A stretch of 64,000 nt of DNA from RYN-428 sp035551995. GTDB taxonomy: Bacteria > Planctomycetota > Phycisphaerae > Tepidisphaerales > Tepidisphaeraceae. This document shows, piece by piece, positions 15,197-24,536 of this stretch (its first letter is position 1; each line of letters starts with the position of its first letter). A program made the translations under genes and the position numbers. The stretch spans positions 38,395-102,394 of the forward strand of contig DASZME010000037.1 in the NCBI GenBank assembly GCA_035551995.1, written 5' to 3'. The notes under the pieces are model-generated. The model searched no databases, was not told the DNA's origin, and worked only from the letters and a program-made list of their open reading frames with translations.

Positions 15197-17584
15197 TCAC
15201 TTCTTCGCGCCCGGCGCCGGCGAAAGCACGCTCGCGCTTGTCAACGCCTGCGGCGCGGCGATCATTTGTCCCGTCGCGATGGCGCCTTCGTAGAATACCA
15301 CGGTCTTCGCCGTCGTTGAAGGATTCCATACGATGTAGGTTCGTGTTTTGGTCGTTCGGTTTCGATAGACCATGGACGTCGGGCTGTCGCCATGACAGCT
15401 CCAATCGACTTCGCCGAGCGAGCGGGTGGAATGGGCCAGGTAATAGATGATCGCCGTTTCGCCCGCGTCGTGGCCGATCTTGTCGCCGGGCGTATTCCAC
15501 AGCGCATCCAATTGTTCGCATGCCCACGCCGGGTCGTACATCAATACATAGCCGAGCATGACACTACCAAGACCCGATCCGAGATTTTCGATGGTAGGCT
15601 TCTTCGCCTGGCGCTTCTTTCCGCCTTTGGAAGTTCTTGACGCCTCGGCCAGTTCGTGCGCCTCATAATCCCGGCACATGTCTTCGTAGGATTTGCGGGC
15701 GAAGGCCGGGTCGTGCACGAGATAAGAGAGCATGGGAGAGGCGGGAAGCCATTGGATGGCATAAATCCAGGCGGGGTCGCCGGTGAAGTAGGTTCCGTAG
15801 ACTTTGCCGCCGCTCCACACCATGCCGGTGACGGGGTGTTTCCATTCCGGCGGAAAGACGTCGCCGCCGGCGTTGAACCAATATTCCATCGTCGCCTGGG
15901 TCTCGACGGCGTAGCCCATGATGCCGGTGTCGCGCATTTTCTGATCGCCGAGCGCTTCGCCGAGATAGATCAGGCCGGCCCAGCTTTGCACGGCTTCAGA
16001 GGAAGATTCCTGGTTTTCGCCGCCGGGCGAGCTTGTGCCGCCGGCCCATGAATGACCGGCCCACGGATCAAACGTCCGCATGAACGGAAAGCGAAGATCC
16101 GACCGGTCCCAGTTTGCGTATTCCTTGGCGACCAACGTAGCCATCGGCCCATAATCGGCGGCGAACCGCGGGTCATGCATCGCCAGCAGGGCCGACGCGA
16201 ACGTGAAATAACCGTAGTGGAAATGATGGTCGTTGAAGCCTTCGGAGCCGTAACTGGTCTTGACGCCGACAAGCGCTTTCCAGCGGGGATAGTAGGTGAA
16301 GTAATGATCTTTTTTGCCCGGCGTATATGTAAACCAGTTCGTCATCGCCTGGCGTAGCTCGTCGCAAAATGTATTGTAGGTTGAATCGTGTGTCTGCTGG
16401 GCCATCAGCGCGTCTTGGCCGTATCGGAGAATGTCTTTGCCGCCCCAATAGGTGTCGGCGGCGAACTTGGGTTTGGAAGCGAGGTCCTGGAGATAGGCGT
16501 GCATTCGGGCCGGCTCATAGTCATGGGGCGCGCCGGTCGATTTTGGCGCCGGGAGATTGGGAACGACGCCGACGTAGGGATAACTAATTACGAATTCATT
16601 CCCCACGGCGCATTTGAGCGGCCCGCGCGGACTGATGTAGTCGATATGATTGAAGACGATGTCGCCGGTCGTTTTTCGGTAATGATGGGGTATCCAACCC
16701 TGGATTATTTTTTTCTCGGCGCCTTTCAAAACTTCCGTGGTGATCTTCCATGTGGTCGTGACGCGCCCGCCGGCCGGATCGTACCGCCAGGAAACCTCGG
16801 TATTACGCGGGATGGCGAACGCATACCGATGAAAGTAGTTTAGATCCTTGGGGGCGGGAAGGGGGCAGACTACCAGATAAGATGATTTTCCGGCGAATGT
16901 CAGAGATAAGGAGCCGTCGCTATAATGAAATTTCGTGTCGTCCGGCGTGAATATACCATAGCTGCGGCCGTCGAACGTAACGCCGACGCAGTCAGCGGAC
17001 ACGGGCGGCCGAGGCAAAGGTCCCTCGAGGCCGAAAAACGTGGCGTCGGCGCCTTTTGGAACCGTCAACACCGGCTGTACGCCACGACATTCGATCCACG
17101 CGTACGGCATCCCTTCGCCGAGCGTGACGTCCAAATATCTTTCCGGCGACTGCGCCATCCGGAACGAGACCAGCCAGTCCGACCACTCCCTGGCGCGCGC
17201 GTCGGCGGGAACAAAATCACTGGCGCCGACGTGCAGCGGGGACTCACAAGCCGGGTCGTTGCCTTGCGGCGCCCATCGCGTGGGGAAAAAAATGTCCAAC
17301 CCTTTTTCGCTGGGATCGACGCGCAACGGATAGGACCAGAGCGACTTGGCGAAGGGCGAAACGACCAATTGCGTCCACCATTTATTGGTGGGAATTGGCC
17401 TGCCGTCATCGTTGACCAGGTAGAGCGGTTGCGACTGCATCGCGCGAGATTTTTCGTCCGCCGACGGGGGGGGGGCCGATGCGTAAGCGCCCTTGCCGAC
17501 AGCGACGGATTGCTGGGCCGCCGCCTGTATAGACGCCAATAACGCCACGACGCCGGCGAGCGCGAACTTCGGTGCAGTGTTCAT
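15197..17584 (-). CDS. Glycoside hydrolase family 81 endo-beta-1,3-glucanase
   Basis: The protein has about 795 residues counted from the ATG at 17584, which puts a signal peptide (ALAGVVALLASIQAAAQ) at the N terminus. GH81 signatures are present: FNDHHFHYGYF around residue 450 with a conserved Asp, and DPWAGHSWAGG followed by NQESSSEA around residue 524 with catalytic Glu candidates. GH81 enzymes cleave beta-1,3-glucans such as laminarin or fungal wall glucan by inversion. The enzyme is probably exported. It forms a run with DUF2235, mpg and a serine hydrolase. No transport or sugar-uptake gene is adjacent. Confidence 0.92.
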   Translation of the reverse strand: MNTAPKFALAGVVALLASIQAAAQQSVAVGKGAYASAPPPSADEKSRAMQSQPLYLVNDDGRPIPTNKWWTQLVVSPFAKSLWSYPLRVDPSEKGLDIFFPTRWAPQGNDPACESPLHVGASDFVPADARAREWSDWLVSFRMAQSPERYLDVTLGEGMPYAWIECRGVQPVLTVPKGADATFFGLEGPLPRPPVSADCVGVTFDGRSYGIFTPDDTKFHYSDGSLSLTFAGKSSYLVVCPLPAPKDLNYFHRYAFAIPRNTEVSWRYDPAGGRVTTTWKITTEVLKGAEKKIIQGWIPHHYRKTTGDIVFNHIDYISPRGPLKCAVGNEFVISYPYVGVVPNLPAPKSTGAPHDYEPARMHAYLQDLASKPKFAADTYWGGKDILRYGQDALMAQQTHDSTYNTFCDELRQAMTNWFTYTPGKKDHYFTYYPRWKALVGVKTSYGSEGFNDHHFHYGYFTFASALLAMHDPRFAADYGPMATLVAKEYANWDRSDLRFPFMRTFDPWAGHSWAGGTSSPGGENQESSSEAVQSWAGLIYLGEALGDQKMRDTGIMGYAVETQATMEYWFNAGGDVFPPEWKHPVTGMVWSGGKVYGTYFTGDPAWIYAIQWLPASPMLSYLVHDPAFARKSYEDMCRDYEAHELAEASRTSKGGKKRQAKKPTIENLGSGLGSVMLGYVLMYDPAWACEQLDALWNTPGDKIGHDAGETAIIYYLAHSTRSLGEVDWSCHGDSPTSMVYRNRTTKTRTYIVWNPSTTAKTVVFYEGAIATGQMIAAPQALTSASVLSPAPGAKK

Positions 17585-17624
17585 CGACGGGATTATAAGC
17601 GCGGCCGACGTCGTGACGCCACGC

Positions 17625-18677
17625 TCACGCCTGCGCGACCGGTTGCGCCTGGGTCGGGGCCGCGGGGTCAACCGGCGGCTCCAGCACTTCCACGATTTGG
17701 TAAATCCCGCCCGGCACGCCGTTGGTTCGAGTCAGATTCGGAGATTGATAGGTCGTGTCATGCTGACACCGTATCGCCACACTGTTGCTGACGAACGAGT
17801 CGCCGGGAACCGATCGGCGCCGGGGAAAGCCCCACTTGGGCGTCCAGGATTCGTGAATCTGATCGAGGGCATGTTTCGCGTCGATCGCAGCGTACTTTGC
17901 CCAGACGGCGTCGTCGAATTTCATTCCGAGTTTCTGCGCCTTTTCCATCATCCAGTAGAGCGTGATATCCGACAGGCCCGTTTCGGGGTATCCGCCGCCC
18001 ACGTCGCAGTGAACGCCGGAAAACCACACCTGCAACAGTTCCTGATCCGCCGTCTTGGCGGTCCAGAGCGTGGGGGGAAATTCGATTCTGCGTTCGTCGA
18101 TGGAAAGCGCGTGGTACGCGTGCAGGACGTCGGGGTGCAGATTGGTATCGAGGAAACCATATAACAGCGGCGAAACGCCGCCGAAGAGAGCCGGAATTCC
18201 AAGTGCGCCGACGGTATCCCATACGCCGATCATGGTGATTTTTGCGTCAAAGAGGTTGTAGGCGCCCAGCGACGCCAGCAGCGATTTACGCCGAAGGGGA
18301 TCGCGATAGGCGTCGAACGCCGTCGGAACGAGATGATCGTCGAACTTTCCGGAAGGAAGTCCGCAGGTGGCGATCATTCCAGCGAGGCTGCGCGCGGTGT
18401 AGGCTCCCCGGCTGAAGCCGAATAGAAAGATTTCGTCGTTGGGTTCGTAGACTTGCGCGATTTTTGAATAGCCGTCTTTTATTTTCTGATAGATTCCATC
18501 GCCGAGCGCGCCGCCTGAAAGTCTTTGCAACTGGTTTCCGTCGGCTCCGACGCCGTCGTCGTAATAAGGAATCTGGTCGGCGCACGTGGCGGTCGCCTTG
18601 AATAACTTGTAGACGTTGGTGGCGTTTGTCGGATCGTCCCAGGTTCCGTCGGCACAAAAAATGATTCGCTTTCCCAT
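17625..18677 (-). CDS. DUF2235 alpha/beta hydrolase (Tle1-like phospholipase fold)
   Basis: This 350-residue protein begins MGKRIIFCADGTWDDPTNATNVY, typical of DUF2235. The nucleophile elbow is GFSRGAYTAR, around residue 105. A downstream Asp (GVWDTVGALG) and HCDVGGGYPETGLSD carry the other candidate catalytic residues. The same fold occurs in type VI secretion phospholipase effectors such as Tle1, but there is no VgrG, PAAR or T6SS gene here, so a housekeeping lipase role is equally likely. The start at 18677 has GGGAG six bases upstream. It heads the minus-strand run that includes the GH81 glucanase. Confidence 0.85.
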   Translation of the reverse strand: MGKRIIFCADGTWDDPTNATNVYKLFKATATCADQIPYYDDGVGADGNQLQRLSGGALGDGIYQKIKDGYSKIAQVYEPNDEIFLFGFSRGAYTARSLAGMIATCGLPSGKFDDHLVPTAFDAYRDPLRRKSLLASLGAYNLFDAKITMIGVWDTVGALGIPALFGGVSPLLYGFLDTNLHPDVLHAYHALSIDERRIEFPPTLWTAKTADQELLQVWFSGVHCDVGGGYPETGLSDITLYWMMEKAQKLGMKFDDAVWAKYAAIDAKHALDQIHESWTPKWGFPRRRSVPGDSFVSNSVAIRCQHDTTYQSPNLTRTNGVPGGIYQIVEVLEPPVDPAAPTQAQPVAQA

Positions 18678-18866
18678 GATCGCTCCCGTTTGAAGACATT
18701 GAAGCGGCGCATGATACGATGCCCGCCATGAGAATGGCAAGCTCATTTAACAGCGACGGATTCGCCGCGGACGGCGACGTTTTTTTTCGGCAATGAACCT
18801 TACAATCGTCGCAAGCTTTATTCGATGGCGCCAAAACCTGCCGGCGATTTTTGATATGAGTGCGTT

Positions 18867-20189
18867 ATGAAAATTTACCGCTCCGTATTTTTCGTTCTGA
18901 TTGCGTTGGGTTCTTATTGCTCGACAGTCCGCGCCGATTCCGTGCAAGCGCGGGCGGCTGATGAACTGGTAGACAGCATCGGCGTCAATACCCACTTCGG
19001 CTACACCGATCGCCCCTACGCAAAGCGATATGACGACGTGGCCGCGAGGCTTGGGGAATTGGGCGTGCGGCATATTCGCGACGGCGTCGATAACCGCGCC
19101 GCGGTGGCGAACAGGGTGCGGGCGCTGCACGAGAAATTCGGCATCGGAGCGCTCCAGATCGTGGGGCCGCGCGTCGATAGCCGCCAGCCGTGGATGGGGA
19201 AGCTTGACCCGGCGAAGATCGACGGCGTGCTCGCCACGATCAAGACTTTATACGGCGAGGCCAATGAGGCGATCGAAGGTCCCAACGAGTATGATAACAC
19301 GCATAAGAACGCCGCGCCGCGGGCCGACGACGCCGACTGGCCCGCGACGCTCAAGACGTATACGCAGGCTTTATATGAAAAGGTGAAGGCCGATCCGGTC
19401 CTCAAGGATCGGTCGGTGATCGGACCGTCGATGGCTCATGCGGCCAACGCGCCGAAGGTGGCCGATTTGTCGGCGTTTATTTCGTTCGGCAATTTTCATC
19501 CATACCCCGGCGGTTGGAATCCGGCCCGGCAACTCGATGATTACAACCTCCCCAAAACCAGACAGATGACCGGCCAACGCACGCTCTGGGCGACCGAAAC
19601 CGGCTATCAAAACGCCATGGCCAAACCGCCCGGCGGACACAATCCGGCGCCCGAAGGCGTCGCGGGAAAATATGGCCCGAGGCTGGTCGCCGAGTATCTC
19701 CGGCACGGGATCGCCCGCGCGTATTTCTATGAGCTGCTCGATCAGGACGTGAAACCCGCAGACCCAGAGGCCAATTTCGGATTGCTGCGCAACGACCTGA
19801 CGGAAAAGCCGATTTTTTCCGCCCTCAAGGCGATGATCGCGCTTCTGAAGGATCCCGGCGCCCCATTTCAGCCGGGAAGGCTGGACTATTCCCTGGCGCC
19901 GATGACGGCGGATTTACATCAGTTGCTGTTGCAAAAGCGCGACGGGCGGTTTTATGTTCTGCTCTGGAATGAAACGCCGTGTTATGACGCCGTCAAGCGA
20001 ACGGAGATCGCGGTTGCGCCGCTGAAAATCACCGTAAAAATAAGCCAAGACGTGAAGCGCGTAACGACCTATCTGCCCAGCGGCCACGGAACGACGGTGG
20101 TCGAGTCTTTCGATCATCCGGCGGCGATCGCCGTGGATTTATCCGACGAATTGCTGATCGTGGAGATTACGCGCGGCGCCGGGCGATAG
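18867..20189 (+). CDS. Secreted TIM-barrel glycoside hydrolase-like protein
   Basis: This 440-residue protein has a signal peptide ending near TVRADS. The sequence fits a clan-A (beta/alpha)8 barrel: VDSIGVNTHFGY at the first strand, LGVRHIRDGV, a likely acid/base Glu141 in IEGPNEYD and a likely nucleophile Glu244 in LWATETGYQ. A C-terminal beta domain of about 110 residues follows. GH5-like and GH39-like families share these features, and I cannot choose between them. The substrate is unknown. It is divergent from the DUF2235 gene and followed nine bases later by a small Cys-rich gene. Confidence 0.75.
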   Translation: MKIYRSVFFVLIALGSYCSTVRADSVQARAADELVDSIGVNTHFGYTDRPYAKRYDDVAARLGELGVRHIRDGVDNRAAVANRVRALHEKFGIGALQIVGPRVDSRQPWMGKLDPAKIDGVLATIKTLYGEANEAIEGPNEYDNTHKNAAPRADDADWPATLKTYTQALYEKVKADPVLKDRSVIGPSMAHAANAPKVADLSAFISFGNFHPYPGGWNPARQLDDYNLPKTRQMTGQRTLWATETGYQNAMAKPPGGHNPAPEGVAGKYGPRLVAEYLRHGIARAYFYELLDQDVKPADPEANFGLLRNDLTEKPIFSALKAMIALLKDPGAPFQPGRLDYSLAPMTADLHQLLLQKRDGRFYVLLWNETPCYDAVKRTEIAVAPLKITVKISQDVKRVTTYLPSGHGTTVVESFDHPAAIAVDLSDELLIVEITRGAGR

Positions 20190-20198
20190 GATCGGGCG

Positions 20199-20408
20199 AT
20201 GGGTTTAGCCACCTTTGGTTTCTGCGCGATTTGTCTTTCGACCCGGCAGGCCGATCCAGGGGAAACATGTGAACAGTGCGGCGTCGCGCTCTTGCCGTTG
20301 TTTGACGCGGGCGGCGCGCTCTCGCGCGAATTCCTGGCCGCTCGAAAATCATGTTGCGACAATGGCTGCCGAAATTGTCCTTACCGGGCGTGCCGCTCAC
20401 AGAAGTAA
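20199..20408 (+). CDS. Small Cys-rich protein with a DUF5522-like motif
   Basis: This 69-residue protein begins nine bases after the preceding gene. The N-terminal part has two CxxC pairs (CAIC and CEQC) like a small zinc ribbon. The C-terminal part contains SREFLAARKSCCDNGCRNCPY, which resembles the CCGNGCRNCPY motif of DUF5522-type proteins. Eight or more Cys in 69 residues suggests metal binding. I know of no assigned function. The Cys pattern supports a real gene, although homologues could not be searched. Confidence 0.6.
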   Translation: MGLATFGFCAICLSTRQADPGETCEQCGVALLPLFDAGGALSREFLAARKSCCDNGCRNCPYRACRSQK

Positions 20409-20439
20409 TTGGGCGATAACGACAACTGCAAGGACTGCG

Positions 20440-21633
20440 TTATTTGCTGGTTTCCTGAACGCGGCTCGCCGCGATTTCCGCCAGGGCGCTTGCGGCAAAC
20501 CGCACGTCGGGGGGCGAAACGAAGGGGCCGAAACTTAAGCGGGTGGTTCCGCCGAGGGATGCGGTGCCGATGGTTTCATGGGCCAGCGGGGCGCAATGAA
20601 TGCCCGAGCGGGTAAGGATGCCGAAGCTTGATTCGAGGATGGCGGAAAGTTCATGCGGGTCGTAGCCGTCGATACGAACGGAAAAAACGCCGACGCGGTT
20701 ATCGGCGCCGCGTGGGCCGAAGTAGTTGAGGCCTTCGATGTCGCGGATGCTTTCGAGAAATACGCCAACCAGTTCCCGATCGTGATCGTTCAGCGTCTGA
20801 ACCGTTTGCTCGGCGATCCATTTGATCCCTTCGGAGAGTCCGATAATGCCGACGGCGTTATGACTTCCCGGCTCATATTTGTCCGGCATGAAATCCGGCT
20901 GGCGATCCAGCTCGCTGACCGATCCGGTTCCCCCTTCCTTAATGGTGGCGAGCTTTTTTTCCATCCCCGGCCGCACGTACAAGAATCCCGTGCCGAGCGG
21001 CCCAAGCAACCCCTTATGTCCCGGCGCGGCCAGGAGATCAACGCCCAGCTCTCGCAAATCGATCGGCACATGTCCCGCCGACTGCGCCGCGTCAACGATG
21101 AACGGAATCCCGGCCTCGCGCGCGATCAGGCCAATCTCGCGGATCGGCTGGATCGTTCCCGTCACGTTGCTGACGTGCGTGATGGCGATCAGGCGCGTAT
21201 CGGGCCTAATCGCCCGGCGGATGTCGGCGGGATCAACGATGCCGGTGATATTGTCCACCGGCACGCGGCTGGTCGATATCCAGCCGCGTTCTTCCATCGC
21301 GCGAAGCGGCCTTAGGATGGAATTATGATCGATGTGCGTGCAGATCGCGTGACCTTTTAGGTAGGGATCGATCAACCCTTTGATCGCGATATTCAGCGCG
21401 TCGGAGCAGTTGAGCGTAAAAACGAAATGCTCGGCCTTTTCCCCGTGAAACAGCCGATTGAGCCGCCGGCGGCATTCGCCGATCAAGTCGCCGGTCTCCA
21501 CCGCCTCGGCGTACGCGCCCCGGCCGGCGCTGGCGCCCAATTCGACGGCGTAGCGACTCATCGCATCGTAAACGGCCTTGGGCTTGGGCCGACTCGTCGC
21601 TGCGTTATCCAAATACAACCGGCGAACGGGCAT
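20440..21633 (-). CDS. Class V aminotransferase, cysteine desulfurase family
   Basis: This 397-residue PLP enzyme begins MPVRRLYLDNAATSRPKP. The ATG at 21633 has a GAGAGGA site upstream, while longer in-frame readings have none. The internal aldimine Lys is Lys207 in APGHKGLLGP, the PLP-ring Asp is Asp181 in VDAAQSAG, and the C-terminal signature SGIHCAPLAHETIGT is intact. This matches the NifS-like subgroup whose members are annotated as cysteine desulfurase family, which take sulfur from cysteine. No SufBCD or IscU partner is adjacent, so the sulfur acceptor is unknown. Confidence 0.88.
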   Translation of the reverse strand: MPVRRLYLDNAATSRPKPKAVYDAMSRYAVELGASAGRGAYAEAVETGDLIGECRRRLNRLFHGEKAEHFVFTLNCSDALNIAIKGLIDPYLKGHAICTHIDHNSILRPLRAMEERGWISTSRVPVDNITGIVDPADIRRAIRPDTRLIAITHVSNVTGTIQPIREIGLIAREAGIPFIVDAAQSAGHVPIDLRELGVDLLAAPGHKGLLGPLGTGFLYVRPGMEKKLATIKEGGTGSVSELDRQPDFMPDKYEPGSHNAVGIIGLSEGIKWIAEQTVQTLNDHDRELVGVFLESIRDIEGLNYFGPRGADNRVGVFSVRIDGYDPHELSAILESSFGILTRSGIHCAPLAHETIGTASLGGTTRLSFGPFVSPPDVRFAASALAEIAASRVQETSK

Positions 21634-21811
21634 CACGGCAATTCCTCTCTCCAATGCTGATCCAGGCGAAAAGATAATAGAGTCAAATGACGCGCGTGTC
21701 ATCACCGCGGGGGCGCCGCGAAAGTCGCCAGAGCCGGTAACGCCAGCCGTGCTTGCTGACTGGGGAACCGTCGTCTTTTCGTGACGTTTGCAGACTGAAA
21801 ATCTTTCTGAT

Positions 21812-21910
21812 GTCGCCTTAGCGAGGGAAGTCGCGGACGTCGCCCCGCAAGCGGGGCCGCTAAACATCCGCGAAATATAGAGACGCTACAGCTACTTGGA
21901 AATGTCGGAA
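21812..21910 (-). repeat. Dispersed hairpin repeat, copy C
   Basis: The core GTTTAGCGGCCCCGC + TTGCGGGGCG lies on the minus strand at 21841-21865, between the divergent aminotransferase and GH57 genes. It is followed on that strand by a CGCGACTTCCCTCGC segment similar to the TTTCGCG tail of the other copies. Confidence 0.72.
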
Positions 21911-21961
21911 GCGAAATTCATGATGTTCCGCGGGCCGGCTTTAACATAAAATAATCGCGTC

Positions 21962-23662
21962 ATGAGCGATTCCCCCGGCGCCCTCAACATCGTCCTTCAC
22001 GCCCACCTCCCCTACGTCCTTCATCATGGATCATCCCCGCACGGCGAACACTGGCTCTTTGAAGCGGCGGCCGAGACGTATCTGCCCCTGCTGGAAATCA
22101 TCGGAGAGTTGGTGCGGCATCACGCCCGCCCCGCCTTCACCATCGGCCTCACCCCGGTGCTCCTCGAGCAACTGGCGCACGATCGATTCAAGAGCGGCCT
22201 GGTCGCCTATTTACTGGAGCGAATCGAGCGCGCGGCACACGACCGCGCCGGTTTTGAAAAAGCCGGCGAAACGCATCTGGCCGAGCTGGCCGAGCAATGG
22301 GGGCGGCGGTATGACCGCCAGCTTCAGCACTTCGAAAAAATCGGGCGCGACATCGTCGGCCAGTTCGCCCGGCACTGGCGCGAAGGGCATGTGCAGTTGC
22401 TGACCAGCAACGCCACCCACGCGTACATGCCGCTGATGGTGACGGACGAATGCATCCGCGCCCAGATGTCGGCCGGCGCCTCCACGAGCGAAAAACATTT
22501 GGGCCGCAGGAGCCGCGGCATGTGGCTTCCGGAATGCGCTTATCGGCCTGCCGTTCCCGCGTGGAAACCAGCCGTCCTGTGGCACGATCCGCGGTATCGG
22601 CCCGGCATCGAGTCTTACGTAGCCGATGCCGGCATCGATCATTTCTTCGTCGATTCCCACATGATCGCCAATGCCCAGCCGCTTGGGACATTCGAGAACG
22701 GCGTCTTCGGCGAAATCAGCGAAGCGCAAATCCACTGGGACAAACACAGAGCATGGCGAAGCCCGATGGCGCCCGCCGGAGTCGCCAGCGCGCCCGGCAC
22801 GCCGCGCTGTTTCGCCATGGCCCGCCATCCGCGCGTCAGCGAGCAGGTTTGGAGCAACATCGTCGGCTATCCCAGCGCCGGCGCCTATCTCGATTTCCAT
22901 CGCCGCCACGGCGATCGCGGCCTTCGCTATCATCGCATCACCGACGCGAGCCTCGACGCTTCGCAAAAGCATCCGTACGCCCCCGAAGCCGCTTTCCTGA
23001 AGCTTTATGAAAATGCCCAGCATTTCTGCAAGACCGTCCGCGAAACCCTGGGCGATCATCAGCGACAGTTCGGCCGTCCCGGCGTCGTGACCGCCACGTT
23101 CGACGCCGAGCTGTTTGGCCACTGGTGGCACGAGGGGATGATCTTCCTGCGCGACGTGATTTTTATTCTCGCGCGCGACAAATCGGTCAGCCTCGTGACG
23201 GCCGAGGAAGTGCTCGAACGATATCCGCCGCGGACGGTGCTGCGATTGCCGGAAGGAAGCTGGGGAAAAAACGGCGATCATTCCGTGTGGCTTAACGATG
23301 AATCCCGCTGGATGTGGGAGGTCCAATACCGAGCCGAATCCAGAATGCTCGGCCTTCTCCGCCACCTCCCCTGGCAAAGCGACGCGTCGGTCCGCGGCAT
23401 GATGCGGCGGGCCGGCCGGCAACTGCTTTTGATGCAGGCCAGCGACTGGCCTTTTGTCGTCCACTCCAAAGGCGCCGTCGATTACGGCTTCCAGCGATTC
23501 TCCGGCCATGCGACGGCGTTCAGCCGATTGACGACGATCGCCGAATCGGTGGCGGGAGGACATGCGATCGACGCGGTGCATCAATCGGAGATTGACGAAG
23601 CCGACGCGCACGACAATATTTTCGCGAATATCGATCTGGGGTGGTGGTCGGAAAATAGATAA
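21962..23662 (+). CDS. GH57 1,4-alpha-glucan branching enzyme-like protein
   Basis: This 566-residue protein shows the GH57 layout. An N-terminal motif reads IVLHAHLPYVLHH, the nucleophile Glu191 is in MWLPECAYRP, and the acid/base Asp381 is in TATFDAELFGHWW. A C-terminal helical domain of DUF1957 type follows. GH57 branching enzymes build alpha-1,6 branches in glycogen by a retaining transfer in the cytoplasm. Both catalytic residues are present. No other glycogen gene (glgA, glgC, glgP) is nearby. The ATG has no strong ribosome site, and a hairpin repeat lies upstream. Confidence 0.9.
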   Translation: MSDSPGALNIVLHAHLPYVLHHGSSPHGEHWLFEAAAETYLPLLEIIGELVRHHARPAFTIGLTPVLLEQLAHDRFKSGLVAYLLERIERAAHDRAGFEKAGETHLAELAEQWGRRYDRQLQHFEKIGRDIVGQFARHWREGHVQLLTSNATHAYMPLMVTDECIRAQMSAGASTSEKHLGRRSRGMWLPECAYRPAVPAWKPAVLWHDPRYRPGIESYVADAGIDHFFVDSHMIANAQPLGTFENGVFGEISEAQIHWDKHRAWRSPMAPAGVASAPGTPRCFAMARHPRVSEQVWSNIVGYPSAGAYLDFHRRHGDRGLRYHRITDASLDASQKHPYAPEAAFLKLYENAQHFCKTVRETLGDHQRQFGRPGVVTATFDAELFGHWWHEGMIFLRDVIFILARDKSVSLVTAEEVLERYPPRTVLRLPEGSWGKNGDHSVWLNDESRWMWEVQYRAESRMLGLLRHLPWQSDASVRGMMRRAGRQLLLMQASDWPFVVHSKGAVDYGFQRFSGHATAFSRLTTIAESVAGGHAIDAVHQSEIDEADAHDNIFANIDLGWWSENR

Positions 23663-23690
23663 GGTTTAGCCGCGGATACGCTTGGGTCCG

Positions 23691-24044
23691 TCATGGCTCG
23701 GCGGGCGCCGCCGGGGTTAATGTCTCGAGTTGTTTTAAGTGTGGCAGGTGCAGAGTTACCACGCGCCAAATCCGGTCGTGCTTAATTTCGCCGTAATCAT
23801 GCGCCAATACATGGCGCTGGCTCGTGATTTTATTCCATGGAATGTCGGCGTGATTTGTTTGAAAAGTCATGGACATTCGCCGGGCCGCTTCACCGATAAT
23901 CTCGATTTGTCGTTCCACAGCCGATCGAAGCAATAAGTCTTTTTCGTAATCGTCGGAGCTGCGATTTTGCGTAAACGAAATCACGGCGCGGGCTGCCGTG
24001 AGCATATCCCACAGGTATACATTGTCGTCCTTTTCACGCGGCAT
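23691..24044 (-). CDS. hepT: HepT-like toxin (DUF86, MNT-HEPN pair)
   Basis: This 117-residue protein starts at 24044 (MPREKDDN). It has the HEPN RNase signature RX4HXY, seen as RHVLAHDY, and the upstream helix motif ERQIEIIGEAARRM. HepT-type toxins cleave RNA and are silenced by the paired nucleotidyltransferase, which AMPylates the Tyr in the motif. The tail is TLTPAAPAEP. The start lies within the end of the mntA-like gene, overlapping it by 64 bases. Transcription from mntA into hepT is expected on the minus strand. Confidence 0.88.
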   Translation of the reverse strand: MPREKDDNVYLWDMLTAARAVISFTQNRSSDDYEKDLLLRSAVERQIEIIGEAARRMSMTFQTNHADIPWNKITSQRHVLAHDYGEIKHDRIWRVVTLHLPHLKQLETLTPAAPAEP

Positions 24045-24343
24045 AAAATTATCTTCGAGCTTTGAAGGATGGCGCGACGGCGGAACGGATTGCGGATGGC
24101 GCACTTTTCCACGAGATCCACATGCCGTCCGAACAGTTCCTGTAATTCGTCGATCATGTCCAGCCACTCATACAGACTCCATGGCGCCGCGTCGTCAAGG
24201 ACGACCATCGCATCGATATCGCTGTCGGGCGTGAAGTCATCGCGCAAGACCGATCCGAACAGCGAAAATTCTCGCACTTTCCACTTGGCGCAAAAAGCTG
24301 CTATCTCGGCAGTCGGAATGTCGATATGCGGCTTGTCGTCCAT
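23981..24343 (-). CDS. mntA: MntA-like nucleotidyltransferase antitoxin
   Basis: This protein of about 120 residues starts at 24343 (MDDKPHIDI). It carries the minimal nucleotidyltransferase signature GSX10DXD as FGSVLRDDFTPDSDIDAMV, which coordinates Mg and ATP for AMPylation of HepT. The domain proper ends near RRRAILQSSKIIL. The final ~20 residues overlap the hepT start in another frame, so they may be a read-through tail. Together the two genes form a typical chromosomal MNT-HEPN toxin-antitoxin module. Confidence 0.88.
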   Translation of the reverse strand: MDDKPHIDIPTAEIAAFCAKWKVREFSLFGSVLRDDFTPDSDIDAMVVLDDAAPWSLYEWLDMIDELQELFGRHVDLVEKCAIRNPFRRRAILQSSKIILCRVKRTTMYTCGICSRQPAP

Positions 24344-24536
24344 AATGCGCCTCACATGCCGACCAGGAGGTCGTATCGCGGCTTCCATCTTAACCCACCG
24401 CGCCCGCATGTCAGAATCCAGCGGAGATTTCGCATAACATATCCGAAACGAAGAGTCCTTCTCGTTGTATCGGCGCCCCCGACGCGGGCCAATGAACCGA
24501 CGTGGGATCGCGAGAACGCCTTACGGGAGAGAAAGC

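Noticed and set aside
17625..18677. Type VI secretion effector locus based on the DUF2235 protein
   Set aside because: No VgrG, PAAR, Hcp, TssB/C or immunity gene is nearby.
22211..23611. 466-residue frame antisense to the GH57 gene
   Set aside because: GH57 motifs on the other strand are unambiguous.
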